This document shows positions 45,706-58,751 of a DNA stretch of 64,000 nt, in pieces. Positions within the stretch are counted from its first letter, which is position 1. The number at the start of each line of letters is the position of its first letter. Below the pieces are notes generated by a model. That model saw only the letters and a list, made by a program, of their open reading frames with translations, had not been told where the DNA came from and made no database searches. The stretch is from Eulemur rufifrons (Eukaryota > Chordata > Mammalia > Primates > Lemuridae): positions 620,001-684,000 of the forward strand of contig NW_027182889.1 of the NCBI RefSeq assembly GCF_041146395.1, given 5' to 3'. The position numbers and the translations under genes were made by a program.

Positions 45706-46714
45706 TCAGGAAGAATGTTTATTTAGGATAACTAAATAAAAAACAAATTAAAGATGAGAAATAAAAGATACTAAGCATTTCTCATGAATTATCTCCTATT
45801 AATTTTATATTAAAATTTAATGTAAAACATTTGCAAAGCTGATATATGATAAAGTTGCAGAGATTAGCAATCTGGGGACTTTTATACTAAAAAAATTAAA
45901 ATTAATTTCTATGTTCAAACATAACCTCCAGATGACTCAAAGGCTTGCAATGTGAAAGTCAAAATTTAAAACATTTACCAGAATATTTAAGAGAATATCT
46001 TTATGGCCTTGTTGTGGGGAAATATTTAGACCAAAAAAACAAAAAAAGTTGAAACATAGAATCAGAACTTTAACCATATAATTGAGAAAGTCAGGCAAGA
46101 GCTATTCCTATAAAAGCACCAGACCTAGAGAGTGTCAGTGGAAGGATACAAACCAAATCTGAAAAGTGGTTGTTTTCAAATGATGGGACTATGGATAATT
46201 TTTTATAACCTCCTTGTGTTTTTGCATTTAATTGTATTTTCTAAATTTCCACACAGTACGTAGAATACTTAAGAAAAGAAAACCCCACAGTTTGTTTTAA
46301 GGATTCAACAAGATGCTAAAAGAATCTTTCACATCAGGTAATACTACTAGGATTATAATACTACTTTAATGAACTGTAGTTCATTAATGAGTAAAATTTA
46401 GAAAGCATATACTCTTAGGTGACTCCATTAAATAAAATTAAACACCTATTTTTTTAACAAATTTCAACCCCAACTACAAACAGGATTCTCTCTTAATTGA
46501 TAAAGATTTTCATATCTGAAATGAACAGCCATCATTTTTTATCAGCAGAGAGTAAAGGTATTTCCATCACCATTGTGATTTGAATGATCTGACAATGTCA
46601 CAAAATAGAAAGTAGCAACAGACAGATTGAAAGAGATTATATACAGATGATGTAGCTATCTACCTAAAAAGTATAAAAGTGTCATCTGAAAAGTAATTAA
46701 ACTCAGAAATAATA

Positions 46715-46985
46715 GAATACAATTTTCTGAGCATCTACTATGTGCCAGGCTTTACTCCTAGTGCTTTACATACTTAACTCATAGTAGTTTCACAACATCG
46801 CTATGACAGTACTATCAACCTCACTTTATAGATGAAGAGGAGGCTGAGGTACAAAAAGGTTAAGTAAATTGCCCAAATTTATTCATCAAGTTGCTGACAG
46901 ACCTGGGAATTGAGCCAAAGTTATCTCTTTCTGGAGCCCGTTCTCCTTAACTAAGGCTCTCTACATTCCCTGTGAAACAGTGCGT
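46715..46985 (+). repeat. MIR SINE
   Basis: GAGCATCTACTATGTGCCAGGC, AGTGCTTTACATACTTAACTC, CACTTTATAGATGAAGAGG, GGTTAAGTAAATTGCCCAAA. Nearly complete. Confidence 0.88.
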
Positions 46986-47084
46986 AACAAGATAAAGTAC
47001 ACGAAAGTCAGTAAGTCGCTACATACCACTGATAACAAGCTACAAAGTATAATCCAAGAAAGATCTGATTAAGGACAGCACGAA

Positions 47085-47132
47085 CTAATGACTGCAGCTA
47101 TTTGTCTATAATGACTGCAACTATTTGTCTAC
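47085..47132. repeat. 23-bp tandem duplication
   Basis: AATGACTGCAGCTATTTGTC and AATGACTGCAACTATTTGTC follow each other directly. Confidence 0.85.
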
Positions 47133-47273
47133 ATGGGCCCCTATACTAGCCTGGGACCCTCCTGTGGGAATGGCCTTTGACTTTATCCCCACTGTGGCTG
47201 ATGTCTGGTACAGAACCTCTAGTGAGCAGCAGGCACACAGTAATGCACATTGGACTGAATTTGGGAAACACAC

Positions 47274-47347
47274 CTGTAATTAGTAGAAGAATCATAAATT
47301 GAAATTTCAGAAACTAGGTATTTCTGGAAATGAGACCTTCAATCAGC
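47274..47347 (-). pseudogene. RBM44: RBM44-like RRM exon with in-frame TGA
   Basis: A 74-base exon with acceptor TTTTTTTAG and donor GTGTGT. It encodes R-S-H-F-Q-K-Y and S-E-I-S-I-Y-D-S-S, the first helix and second strand of the RRM. The third codon is TGA (47,339-47,341), where the RBM44 family should have a coding residue, probably leucine. Phases fit both neighbours. Confidence 0.87.
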
Positions 47348-47395
47348 CTAAAAAAAGAGAAATAATATGAAGTTCAAAAAGAAATCTTGGCATAC

Positions 47396-47475
47396 CTCAG
47401 ATACTGAAGGGCAGAGATCACCAACATGTACCAAATAACCTTTATCTCTTCGTAAGGGTTCAGCATACATTTCTG
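47396..47475 (-). pseudogene. RBM44: RBM44-like RRM exon (RNP2 part)
   Basis: An 80-base exon with acceptor TTCTACAAG and donor GTATGC. The frame reads [19 protein letters not shown], the entry strand of an RRM. It is open and in phase with the exon at 49,970. Confidence 0.87.
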
Positions 47476-47766
47476 CTTGTAGAAAAACAGAATATACCAC
47501 AGAAATGATCATCATTGTATTGAGATGTTTAAGAGAAAATGAAAACTTGCTAAATATTTCATGGTTTCTTTTTACTATCACAAAGCTTATCAAAAAGTTA
47601 TCAACAAATATCAGCATGACCAGACTGAAGACCAAAAGCCTGGAGTACAGTGTTAAGATTTCTGGGCCTTAATCATATCATCTTGAAAAATAAATGGGTA
47701 TGGATTAGTTGATATTAAGTCTCTCATAGCTCAAATGAATAAATTACATCTAAACGGAGTAATCAG

Positions 47767-48042
47767 TTACAGCTGTCCTTTGGTATCCCTGGGGGACTGG
47801 TTCTAGGACTCCCTGTGGATACCAAGATCTGAGGATACTCAAATCCCTTATATAAAATGGCATAGTATTTGCATATAATCCACACACATCCTCCTATATA
47901 CCTTAAATCATCTCTAGATTACTCACAATACCTAATACAATGTAAATTCTATGTAAATAGTTGTTATGCTGCGTTGTTTAGGAAATAATGACAAGAAAGT
48001 TGGTTGAATCCATGAATACAGAACCCATGGGCTGACTGTACA
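47767..48042 (+). mobile_element. MER2-type DNA transposon copy
   Basis: AGCTGTCCTTTGGTATCCCTGGGGGACTGG, CCCTTATATAAAATGGCATAG, AAATAGTTGTTATGCTG and a closing arm GTTGGTTGAATCCATGAATACAGAACCC. Best preserved of the three copies. Confidence 0.85.
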
Positions 48043-48589
48043 TCACGACTAAAAATGTCTGTCATTTGTCCCTGGTTCAGAGAAGTGCTATGAGAACACT
48101 GGATGTACACAGGATCTTAACTCCTTAGTGTTAGTGCTGGCTAGAGCTAGTGGTTTCAGAGACCTCTTTACACACATTCCTTTGTTGGGGAAATAACGTA
48201 CCAAGGAAACCTTTCAATCAGACAAATATCAACAGTAGGTATTATATAGCTTGTGATAATGTTAAGAGCACATAAGAAAAAAACAGACAAATTACTTGAG
48301 TTAGACAGCATGATTTTGGAAACCACAAATACTAGGATTATAGATAGTTTTCTTGCTTGACAAAATTTCAAAATTCTTAGGCTGTCATCTCATAGTCAAT
48401 ATTGTGAAGGGAACCTGGTCTGAAATCAAAGATTCACTAAATTGAGATTTGAATTACTAGCAAATCCTATACCTGGCACAGAGGGAGTACACAAATATTG
48501 TTGAATGAATCCATGAGTACTTTTACTTATGTTTTAATAATTTTTAAATAATAATGGGAGATTTGTAAATTTTATTGTGTTCATTAAGT

Positions 48590-48822
48590 AGTAATAGTAA
48601 CAAGAGTAGCCTAGCACTTATTGAATGCTCTGCTCCAGGCAACATGCTAAGCACTTTATATACACATCACCTCACATGATTCTCCCAACCACCCCGTGAG
48701 GGAGCTATTATTATTATTATTATTTCCATTTTACAGATGATGATACTGAGGTCATGGAGTTTAGGTCACAAATCTGTTAAGTATTGGTGCTAGAATTCAG
48801 GCAGAGTCTTTCATCTTTAGGT
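48590..48822 (+). repeat. MIR SINE
   Basis: CTAGCACTTATTGAATGCTC, AAGCACTTTATATACACATCACC, an ATT microsatellite at 48,709-48,724, CCATTTTACAGATGATGATACTGAGG. A short L2-like tail lies just upstream at 48,466-48,512. Confidence 0.88.
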
Positions 48823-49969
48823 AATTAATACCTAACCTTCTTCATTAACTTCATTTAATTTGTTAATCTCTTTAGATTATAAATGTATTCTACAGAGAAA
48901 TAGTGAAACTACCTAACTTTACATTTTTATATTGCAGTGAAAAAGAAGTAAAGAGCTATAGTACAGCAAAGGAGTCAGAAGGTATACATTACACCCATCA
49001 CCTAACCCTTCACTAATTCAGTACAAAATATCTACTGGATACCCTATGGGCTGCACGCTGTACTTGGCAGTGAACAAAAATCCCTGATCTTGCTGAGCTA
49101 GTATGTAAGGGTGGGAAGGCAGTGAACCCAGTAATCAATCAAGTATCAAGTAAGCAAAACACACAGTATTGTGACAAGTGATATGCTAGAAAATAATGCA
49201 AGGAAAGAAAAAAAGTTACAATTAAATCAGATGATATAATATTTTAAGTTGTGTATATGTATTAATATATGCATAAAGAAATGCATTGAAATGCTCACTA
49301 AAATATTCATAGTGGTTAGTGAAGGTTGGAGAAACTTCAGGTAATTTTAATTTTCTCATATTTTCATATTTTATTTAAAAATCTTACTAAGCCATTATTT
49401 ATACAAACAGAAAAAAATAAAACCATCGCTAATATGGAAAATTAAAAAACCCACAGAAACATACAGATAAAAATAAAGAGAGGTAGCATAACTATCACAA
49501 GAAATGATAGAATTTTCTCTAGTGCCTGTGATTATTCTAACTATTATAAGCATTTAAGGACTATCTAAAGATGAAAATATTCCTGAAATAGATGAAATTA
49601 TTAAAGTGAGGGAAAGCAAATAGTTTCCATCACTAATACCGATTTGATAGATTAGTACTGGTTACCTGAGGAAAGCTGAGAAGTTGGTTTTGTTCCCCAG
49701 GTAACCGCACCTGAAAAGTGTCCAGTGAGGACTCAGTGGAAAAGAATGCAGCTTATCTACTTGCTAACTAAATCTTGCGTTTAAGCTTTTAGCAATTTTC
49801 TGTTCTTTAAAAAGTTGACCTCCAACTGGCCAATTTCTCGTTTTGTATAAAGAAAAGCCACAAACAGGAATAAAATATTAAAACAGCTCAGGCACCCAAC
49901 ACAACCCAGAAGCAGGTAAGTATTATTTTACAAATAGGTTAGGATTCCTCAGTAAATTGTTAAACCAAC

Positions 49970-50098
49970 CTAGTGTAAACTTCAGATTCCATCTGTCTTG
50001 TTCGATTTGATTTTCTTTCCTTCCTGAGAAGTCACCTCCTGTCAGGTTTTCTTTAGCATCAAACCAGTCTTCACTCATTTCTTGGTAATTTCTACAGT
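49970..50098 (-). pseudogene. RBM44: RBM44-like exon upstream of the RRM
   Basis: A 129-base open exon encoding [15 protein letters not shown] and an acidic/polar tail. The acceptor is taken as TTATGAG and the donor as GTTGGT, because only these give phases matching the exons on either side. Splice sites are weaker than in other exons. Confidence 0.7.
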
Positions 50099-50803
50099 CT
50101 CATAAGTTGAAAACAATGAGCTATGAATTACCTACAATGTTTAACCCTCTGAAAAGTTATCTAAAAAGCATGATGAATCACTATGATAATTACTTGTTTT
50201 AGAAACAAACCTAAAGATGAATATTAAGCAAAATAAGAGAACCAAGCATAAAGCTTCTGTGAGAAGGGATTTCAGCAGTCCCGAAATAAAAAAATTTTTT
50301 TCAGTTTGAGTGATCTGCTTCCTAGTTTCCCTTTAATTAATATTGATTCCCAGTTTATTAAAACTGTCACTATTCTGATTTTTCAATTGTTATTTATTGG
50401 AAAAAAGACATTATCTTTATATACAGAATAAGAGAAAACTTCTTTAAAAGGACTAAGTAGTGCTGCAGCTCTTTATATCATTAAAATTAATGATCTTTTT
50501 GGAATGACCATAATCTCTTTTCATAGAGGAGAAAACTAAAAAAAGTACACAATTTACAGAGATACAATTAGACACAAGAAAGAAAGTTTTCAAATTGGAA
50601 ACATGAAGCAGAATAAAAGTCCATATTATTATTCAGCATTATCGGATATATTAGGTGACTTTAAAAACAAGTCAAGCAAAAATAAGAACATACTTAACAT
50701 TCACAATCAGAATGATGCCATTGTAGTCAATTGAAAATATTTATTTTGACTTAATGAATAAACACTGGAGATATTTTAAACCTTGACTGTTTTCTGGAAA
50801 CTA

Positions 50804-51183
50804 TGAAAGATAATATATATATATATATATATATATATTTTTTGTTGTTGTTGAGACAGAGTCTCACTTTGTTGCCCAGGCTAGAGTGAGTGCCGTGGCG
50901 TCAGCTTAGCTCACAGCAACCTCAGACTCCTCGGCTTAAGCGATCCTACTGCCTCAGCCTCCCGAGTAGCTGGGACTACAGGCATGCGCCACCATGCCCG
51001 GCTAATTTTTTCTATATAGATTTTTAGTTGTCCATATAATGTCTTTCTATTTTTAGTAGAGACGGGGTCTCGCTCAGGCTGGTCTCGAACTCCTGACCTT
51101 GAGCGATCCACCCGCCTCGGCCTCCCAGAGTGCTAGGATTACAGGCGTGAGCCACCGCGCCCGGCCACTGAAAGATAATATAT
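50804..51183 (-). mobile_element. Alu SINE in a TA-repeat site
   Basis: TGAAAGATAATATAT is repeated at 50,804-50,818 and 51,169-51,183. An AT microsatellite at 50,812-50,839 merges with the tail. Full-length antisense dimer ending CACCGCGCCCGGCC. Confidence 0.95.
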
Positions 51184-51195
51184 TTTTATACTAAC

Positions 51196-51310
51196 TTTTA
51201 GCATCAACTTTCAGTTGATCAAAGTCTACATTTATATCACCATTTTTTAAACCGTCTTTCTTGGGTGATGTATTTTGTTTAGGATGACTACTGTCAGATA
51301 ACAAAGATAT
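51196..51310 (-). pseudogene. RBM44: RBM44-like exon, most 5' one recognised
   Basis: A 115-base open exon, acceptor TAATCCTCAG and donor GTTAGT. It encodes a polar stretch including S-L-L-S-D-S-S-H and [16 protein letters not shown]. An Alu is inserted 3' to it (50.8-51.17 kb). Assignment rests on phase and position more than on a known motif. Confidence 0.65.
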
Positions 51311-51339
51311 CTGAGGATTAAGATAATAAAAACAATAAT

Positions 51340-51522
51340 AAGGACTAGCAATTATTGTGCTCTTACTATGTGACAGGCACTCTTCACTGGCATTATTTAG
51401 CCTGTACAATAATGAAGGCTATGAGAGTAAAACCATCAACTTGACTTCACAGATGAGAAAACGGAATCTAAGAAACTCATTGCACCAAGTCACAGTTAAC
51501 AAGAATTAGGATTTGAATCCAG
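51340..51522 (+). repeat. MIR SINE
   Basis: CTCTTACTATGTGACAGGCACTC, CTTCACAGATGAGAAAACGG, TAGGATTTGAATCCAGTCTG. Confidence 0.8.
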
Positions 51523-51524
51523 TC

Positions 51525-53098
51525 TGTGTATAGTTACTATGTGCTAACACTAGTATTTTGGAAAGTGTGGCAGATACACACTAGAAGTACTTGAGATAAC
51601 TTTGGGAGGTATGTATAAATATTAATAACATTAACCTTTAACAGTTACATATTTAATTTAGTGTATCCTTATGTATACCTTTTATTTATGGGAAGTAATA
51701 TTTCTTTCTTATATGTAAGAGTGAATTATTCTTCACACTAAAATTTTTGTGAAAAGGACAATCATTTAAAGAAAAATACAGAATAACATTACAGGTAACG
51801 TAGGGCTATGGTAAATTGTGAAGATGGTACACGAATAGCTGAAATTTAGAAATACTATGCTACACTATACTGGCTTTCATGCATAACTAGTTAATTTAAT
51901 GAGACAGGGACTAAAATGTAATCCCAACTTAAAATAGATATTGTTTTATAGCCAAAAGTATGATTATAAAAATTGTTCTATCTACATCTTGTACTTTTAA
52001 AAATAATTTATTCTTCCTAAATAAGCAGGTTATACCATTGGTACGATTGCAATGAAAATAAAGCCCTTAAGAATTATCATATAGTACTAAATGTATAAAT
52101 TGTTTAAGCAAAGTATTAATACATAAGAAATTTAAGTACATGAAAATCTAGTTATGAATCTGTTAATTCTTTGTGGATAACTGAGGTTTTTAAAAAAACA
52201 ATTTAACAATAGAAGAATTTGTTAAAACTATTTACTTTTTATCATTCATGTTAGTAGAAAGGAGCATGTATTAATCAAGTATTTCACTTTGGACTTGGGA
52301 ATCCATCTTGGGGGATTACCTAAGACCACTCAAAGAATGAAACCTTAAAGTTAAGACCAAAGTCAGAAAAGCAGAAATAAACTTCAGCTTTCCTATTCCA
52401 TTGCCTCCTGGCTTGATAATGGAATGTAACTTATGTTACTAGAACACTTTATAATTTGCAGGGTGTTCTTATATAGATCAAACCATCTTTTCTGATTGTC
52501 ATCTGACCAAGATTCCCTTGGTGGAACAAGACAGAATGAGAAAACTTATGAGAGGCATTTAAAAACTATTTTCCTCATTTCAACAAAGGAGAAATTAAAA
52601 CTTTGCTCTACCTAAAATAAATGGAACATTACTTTATTCTACCTCATGACATGAAGGTGCAAGATATTAGTTTTAACTACATTCATGCAACATGATGGTG
52701 GCTATATATCATGGATTTGCCCAGGACAGTCCAGATTTATATCTATTGCTGTGGTGAATGATTAACATTACTATTACTCTCTTTCATCCTCAAAAGTCTA
52801 GTGATTTGGTGATAAACTATATGCTTACCCTACTCAACATATATTGCTGATATCTGTTTCATTAGGCTTAAATACAGCATTATGTTCCTCCTAATTAAAG
52901 TAGGCTATAAAGTAAGCTAGTTGAGTGAAAAGAAGGATGTCGGAGTCTCTAACAATTATTTTACTTAAGCTATAAAATTAAAGATTTGGGGCTGGGTGCT
53001 CTAAACTTCTGACTTCTGTCATTGATGGTTTGCAATGTGGGATATGCTCTCCTGAGGGAGGATCAAAATGATCTACTGGGAAGTTACAGGAAAATACT
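51525..53098. other. no gene recognised
   Basis: AT-rich DNA. I searched the minus strand here for earlier RBM44-like exons and found none. Confidence 0.5.
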
Positions 53099-53466
53099 AG
53101 AACTTCCTTTTTCTTTTTTTCTTTTCTTTTTTTTTTTTTTGAGACAGAGTCTCACTCTGTTGCCTGGGCTAGAGTGCCCTGGCATCAGCCTAGCTCACAG
53201 CAACCTCAAACTCCTGGGCTCGAGCGATCCTCCTGCCTGAGCCTCCCGAGTAGCTGGGACTACAGGCATGTGCCACCATGCCTGACATATATATATAGTA
53301 ATGTATATATATATATTTTAGCTGTCCATATAATTTCTTTCTATTTTTAGTAGAGATGGGGTCTCGCTCTTGCTCAGGCTGGTCTCCACCTCCTAAGCTC
53401 AAACAATCTGCCTGCCTCTGCCTCCCAGATTGCTAGGATTACAGGCGTGAGCCAACGAGAACTTCC
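53099..53466 (-). mobile_element. Alu SINE with 9-base target duplication
   Basis: AGAACTTCC at 53,099-53,107 and 53,458-53,466. The AT linker has expanded into ATATATATAGTAATGTATATA. The 5' end is shortened (it ends GTGAGCCAACG). Confidence 0.93.
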
Positions 53467-54119
53467 ATTTTTATTTTTCATCTTTTAAAAAATTAAGCTG
53501 TAATAATGATTAGTACATAGAGTGACAAAGATGCCTGGTGGCTACTATGTGATTTCTACAAGAGTTACTAGGAACAGAATAAGGAGAATGTGCCAAATTA
53601 GATTCATGCCTAATCATACAGGAAAATAAACATAAAAACAAAAGATGTTATCTAATGTCTTAAATTAATCTGCTTCAATTTATCTAAATGTGCCTTTTTC
53701 TATACCTTGAAAGAACTGATTTTATGTTATAATATAAATGGAATATGAACAAAAGTGTGGAAGACTTCAACTGGAGAATTTTTGTTTAAGAAATCTCTAA
53801 ATTGTGTGTATAATCTTGAGGTTCACAACGTGTTAGTCAAACAAGTCAGGCTTACTGTTCACTCTCTCTTTTGGTTTTTCTTTTTCTTTCTTTCTTTCTT
53901 TTTTTTTTAAAGACAAGTGCAGTAGTGAGAAGAGGGGAAAGAGCAGAACAAGGTGTTCAGTCTATAACTGACGGTGAACTATCAATCGAGATAACTGACT
54001 ACCTTCAGACCAGCCTGTTCACTCTCATATTAAAATGTAAGACAATACAAGGCTAAACTTAAAGAACCACTACTACATTCTTCCCCAATTGCTAAAGATT
54101 TTAAAGTCTGAAGATACGA

Positions 54120-55015
54120 AATAATGGAACACTCAAACTGCTGGTGAGAATGTCAAAGAATAACATCAACTTTGAAACAATTTGCTCTTGCATGGTCAAG
54201 GCGAACTCTTTAGACTTTAGAGCAATTTCACTCCTAGGTATATACCCTAGAGCAGGGGTCCCCAACACTTTTTGGCACCAGAGACCGGGTTCATGGAAGA
54301 TAATTTTTCAGAGGGGGGGTGTGGGGAGCCATGAGGAATGGCTGTAAACACAGATGATGAAGTCGCTCATCTCCTGCCATGCAGCCCCCCAGTTCCTAAG
54401 TTTAATGGAAGACATTTTTTCCCACAGACTGGGTGGTGGGGGGCGCTATTCTGCCACCTGGTCGTAGGGGGCACGGCCCTAGGGAAACTCATGCACATGT
54501 TCACCAGGCTACACACACACAAATGCATAAAAGAGCAATGTTCTTAATGGTCGCATTGGGTATCAACACAGATTATAAAAAACTATAATGGATAAATCTA
54601 TTATGGTACAGCCATACAACAAGACAATAAAGAAAAATGAACATGAAATTTAGCTGCCTACATGAATATGGATCAATCTTATAAATAAATATAATATTGA
54701 ATTAAAGAAGAAAACACGAAGGATCACCTCCAGTTATGACTCCATTTAAAGTCAAAATAGGCAAGCTAAACTGTATTCTTTAGGGATACATATATAGATG
54801 GTAAAAATCATGGAAGGAAGTAATTACCATAAAAATCAGGGTAGCAATTCCACCAGATGTTGGAACAGGAATGTATGTAATTGGAAAGGACACAGGAGGC
54901 TTCTGGGGTGCTGACAATGTCCTATTTCTTACCTTGAGTAATATTTGCTTCACAATACATTTGTTTACACTATGTACATTTATGTGTAAATAAACCCTTT
55001 TAAATTATCAATTTA
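54120..55015 (+). mobile_element. L1 fragment, sense, interrupted by a MER1-type element
   Basis: CTGGTGAGAATGTCAAAGAATAAC and TCACTCCTAGGTATATACCC lie before the transposon (54.25-54.50 kb). GGATAAATCTATTATGGTACAGCC, CAATAAAGAAAAATGAAC and ACACAGGAGGCTTCTGGGGTGCTG lie after it. An L1 3' end. Confidence 0.8.
54250..54500 (+). mobile_element. MER1-type (hAT-Charlie) element, internally shortened
   Basis: Starts GAGCAGGGGTCCCCAACACTTTTTGGCACC and ends with a segment like CCACAGACTGGGTGGTGG. It shares a CTGTAAACACAGATGATGAAG segment with the family but lacks the inverted repeat seen at 33.9 kb. Confidence 0.75.
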
Positions 55016-55249
55016 TATCATAATGGTGTTGTGGTTTAGTCTTTTTTAGGGATACATATTGAAATAATTATGGATAAACTGATATGCCTCAGATTTGCCT
55101 TCAAAATAATAGAGGAAAGGAAGAGAGTGGATAGACTAAGGTAAAGATAAGAATTGAAATTGTTGAAGCTGAGAGATGGATACATTGGGCTCATTATACT
55201 ACTGTCTACTTTTGAATATGTTTAAAAGTTTTCATTAATACAAAGTTTT

Positions 55250-56400
55250 TTAAAAGCCTTTATGGAAATAACTAAACAATGAAGACATACACTAGCTTCA
55301 TAAATAGGAAGACTCATATCTATAGATTTAGTGCAAGTCTAATCCAAAGTCCAACAGGGCTTTTGGAAAACTTAGCAAACTAATTTGAAAATTTATATGG
55401 CCATTCCATGTAAATATATAAATATAAATAATATTTATATTCTGTATAAATATTTATACAAAGTGGCCATATAAATTTTAAGAATGGCCAAAACATTACA
55501 AAAGAAGAACAAAAAGAATGGGACCTGTCTTCCCAGGTATCAGGACACTAAAGCAAACTGCAGAAGACACTGTGGAGTTGGCACGATGATGAACCAGTGG
55601 GCTAATACAATCTATAATCGAACGCATCATGTATGGGAGCCTGATACACTATTCTATACTGCATACCAGTGGTGAAAGGGAAGACTACTTAGTAAGTAGT
55701 TGTGGAACAGAGGGTTCTCCATATAGAAAATAAATGCAATTAAATCCCTTCTTCAAAAATCAATTCTAGGCTTCTATGTAAAGGGCAAGATTTTTCAACT
55801 TTTACAAGTAAATCTTGATGAAATCTTTACTACTGAGTGTAAGAAAACATTCTTAAACACAAAAACATACACCAAGAAGATGTTAGTTAAGTATATTTTA
55901 ACACATATAACCAACAAAGAATTTGTTTTCAGAACATAAAGGGAGGCTTATGAAAAAACAGAAAAATGTGCAAAAGACATGAACAAGCACGTCTTTCACA
56001 GAAGAAACCATACCAAGCAATTAAGCACATAAAGAAATGCCTAACCTCTTAGCAATCAGAAAAGAACAAGTCCATGAAATCCCATTTTACCCATCAGATT
56101 AGCAAAAATTTAAATGTCAGAAAAAATCAAGCATTGATGAAGATGTGAAAGTGGAACTTACACCACAGTGATGTGGGAGCAATTATCACTTTGGAAAATA
56201 ATGTGGCACTATCTTGTACAATTGATCATGCCCACACCTCACAACTGAGAATTCTACTTCTAGATATATGTTAGAGAAACAAGGATACTAAAAGTCAGGG
56301 GGGTACTAAGATATAGGTAAAAGAATTTACAGCATAGTTTGTAACAGAAAAAAACTAGAAACTACTCAACTGTCCACCACTAGGACATCTGTGTTGAGTG
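55250..56400 (+). mobile_element. L1 ORF2 fragment, sense
   Basis: CAAGTCTAATCCAAAGTCC, AATTTATATGGCCATTCC, ATGGCCAAAACATTACAAAAG, GAACCAGTGGGCTAATAC, CTAACCTCTTAGCAATCAG and AGAATTCTACTTCTAGATAT follow the order of L1 ORF2. A small AT-rich duplication of the ATATGGCCAT segment sits at 55.39-55.48 kb. Frames are broken. Confidence 0.82.
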
Positions 56401-56576
56401 GTGGCTTATACCTGTTTACTGGTGTGCATCATTACATAAGTTTTATTTTTTTTGTATAAAAGTTTCAAAAGGAATTAAATCTTTTCTTTTAAATATTATT
56501 GATTACTTTATGTGATGTCACATTCTAAGTAACTAAAAATTGCAACAACCTCATGTTTGCTAAGAAATGACTCGCT

Positions 56577-56900
56577 TTGGCTGGGTGTGGTGGCTCAATC
56601 CTGTAATCCTAGCACCATGAGAGACCAAGGCGGGAGGACTGCTTCAGCTCAGGAGTTCAAGACGAGCCTGAGCAAGAGCGAGACCCCATCTCTACTAAAA
56701 ATAGAAAGAAATTAGTCAAACAACTCAAAATAGAAAAAATTAGCCAGGCATGGTGGCGCATGCCTGTAGTCCCGTATACTCGGGAGGTGAGGCAGTAGTA
56801 TCCCTTGAGCCTAGGAGTCTGAGGTTGCTGTGAGCTAGGCTGACGCCACGGCACTCTAGCCCAGGCAACACAGGGAGACTCTGTTTCAAAAAAAAAAACA
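56577..56900 (+). mobile_element. Alu SINE
   Basis: Starts TTTGGCTGGGTGTGGTGGCTCA. Full dimer with a shortened linker (CAACTCAAAATAG) and an A-tail leading almost directly into the next Alu. Confidence 0.93.
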
Positions 56901-56906
56901 TGAATA

Positions 56907-57276
56907 AATAAAACAAGATGCGGCCGGGCGCGGTGGCTCAAGCCTGTAATCCTAGCACTCTGGGAGGCCGAGGTGGGCGGATCGTTTGAGCTCAGGAGTT
57001 CGAGACCAGCCTGAGCAAGAGCGAGACCCCACCTCTACTAAAAATAGAAAGAAATTATATGGACAGCTAAAAATATATATAGAAAAAATTAGCCGGGCAT
57101 GGTGGCACATGCCTGTAGTCCCAGCTACTCGGGAGGCTGAGACAGGAGGATCACTTGAGCTCAGGAGTTTGAGGTTGCTGTGAGCTAGGCTGACGCCACG
57201 GCACTCACTCTAGCCTGGGCAACAGAGTGAGACTCTGTCTCAAAAAAAAATAAAAAATAAAAAATAAAACAAGATG
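56907..57276 (+). mobile_element. young Alu SINE with 14-base target duplication
   Basis: AATAAAACAAGATG at 56,907-56,920 and 57,263-57,276. Starts with a clean GGCCGGGCGCGGTGGCTCA and is the least diverged copy in the window by eye. Confidence 0.95.
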
Positions 57277-57405
57277 TGCCAATACCTGCCCAAATTCCTG
57301 ACTTTCAAAAATGAGAGGTAAATTATTAATAAAAGAATTGCTCGTTATAACCACTAAGCTCTAAGATAGTTGGTTATATGGCAATAGATAACAGGAACCC
57401 GTACA
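57277..57405 (+). repeat. MLT1-type LTR 3' end
   Basis: AACCACTAAGCTCTAAGATAGTTGGTTATATGGCAATAGATAACAGG, the usual MaLR LTR ending. Confidence 0.6.
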
Positions 57406-57529
57406 TGATTATTTTCATTTAGTTTGTATATATTTTGTTTGCATACACTTTTTAACTAAAGATTTTCATGTTTTTGAGGAAATCTTTGTGTAACTAACCT
57501 TATTGGCCCAAATGAGGTCATCCAATTCC

Positions 57530-58740
57530 TATCAAGATTGCAAACTGTCACAGGCTTCTGGTCCCAACAGAATCAACCCTGGGAAGGAAAAAACATAGAA
57601 GTAAATCCAGATTCCAGGAACAGTAACAGCAGCAGCAACAAAAACAAACAGAAACTGCTGGAGATACCAGAAGCTGTACTGAACTTATCTGAGAGGAAAC
57701 TGGTGACCCCAGAAGCAAAGGGCAGCAGAGGTCAGAGTTAAAAGACAGATTAGCTAAAAGCTCTTTTGAATTCTGCCCTTGCCCCTCCTCGATTGTCCCT
57801 TCACCACAGAAATTAACAGCAACAGCCTAGATGTCTTTGGCAGCAAGATAAACTCCAGACAACACAAAAGCCCTGTGGGGGAAAGCTGTGGAAACAGGTA
57901 CAGTGCTGGGTACGAGCTCGGCGCTCACCCTTCCTGCCCCCACTCGGGCTCCCACAGCAAGGGCCAGGGGTATGGAGCTGAGAGGGAGTTATGATCTAAG
58001 GACACTACCTCTTCCCGATATTACTCATTCTGAGAGTGTAAGAAGCAAACCCTAATCAGAAGTTGCCTGATGCAGCATCAGCCAAGAGGAGACTCAACAG
58101 CACTTCAGCGGTGCCAGGCGGCTGGCTGACCTGAGACTCTAGCCCTTCCTCTCCTTAAACTCACCTGAACTGACACAAATTCCAATAGGCATTAGAGTAA
58201 GTAACTAATACCCACCCCAAGGGACACAGACAAATAGATACATCTGGAGCATAAAACTACTGTAAAAGAAAGACAACACACTAAACAATTTATGCCATCT
58301 GAAGTAGAATTATTGGAATGGAGGATCCAAGAATACACCCCTAAGAAGTCAATGAGAGATGTAAGCACTACGAAATGAAGACAAGAAACAACGAAAAAGA
58401 ATCAAGTAGAAATATTGAGCATGAAAAAGAGACAATATCCAGATAATTGGAGTTTCAGGAAGGAAGAAATAAAGCATTTCAAGAAATAATGAGGGTAACT
58501 TTCCCAGAATTAAAGATAAAAGAAGTCAATATTATAAGGGCTCAAAGAGCCAAATAACAGAGGAAACTATTCCTAGAAAATTTAAGTTCACCAAAGAAAA
58601 AATTCAAAAAAACTGAAAGAAAAGAATAGACCAACATCAAAGCAAAAGAATGAGATTAATATATATCGCAGTAAGTAACACTGGATACAAGATGGAGTAA
58701 CCCAAATTCACAATCCATACTTCTTGAGGCAAGGGTTTTT
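57530..58740 (+). repeat. probable L1 5' region and ORF1/ORF2 start, sense
   Basis: Two plus-strand open frames at 57.54-57.99 kb are polar and repeat-like. From 58.25 kb, A-rich sense L1 wording appears (CAAAGAGCCAAATAACAGAGG, AAGAATAGACCAACATC). Family not assigned; no host exon recognised. Confidence 0.45.
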
Positions 58741-58751
58741 TCAGAATTTAA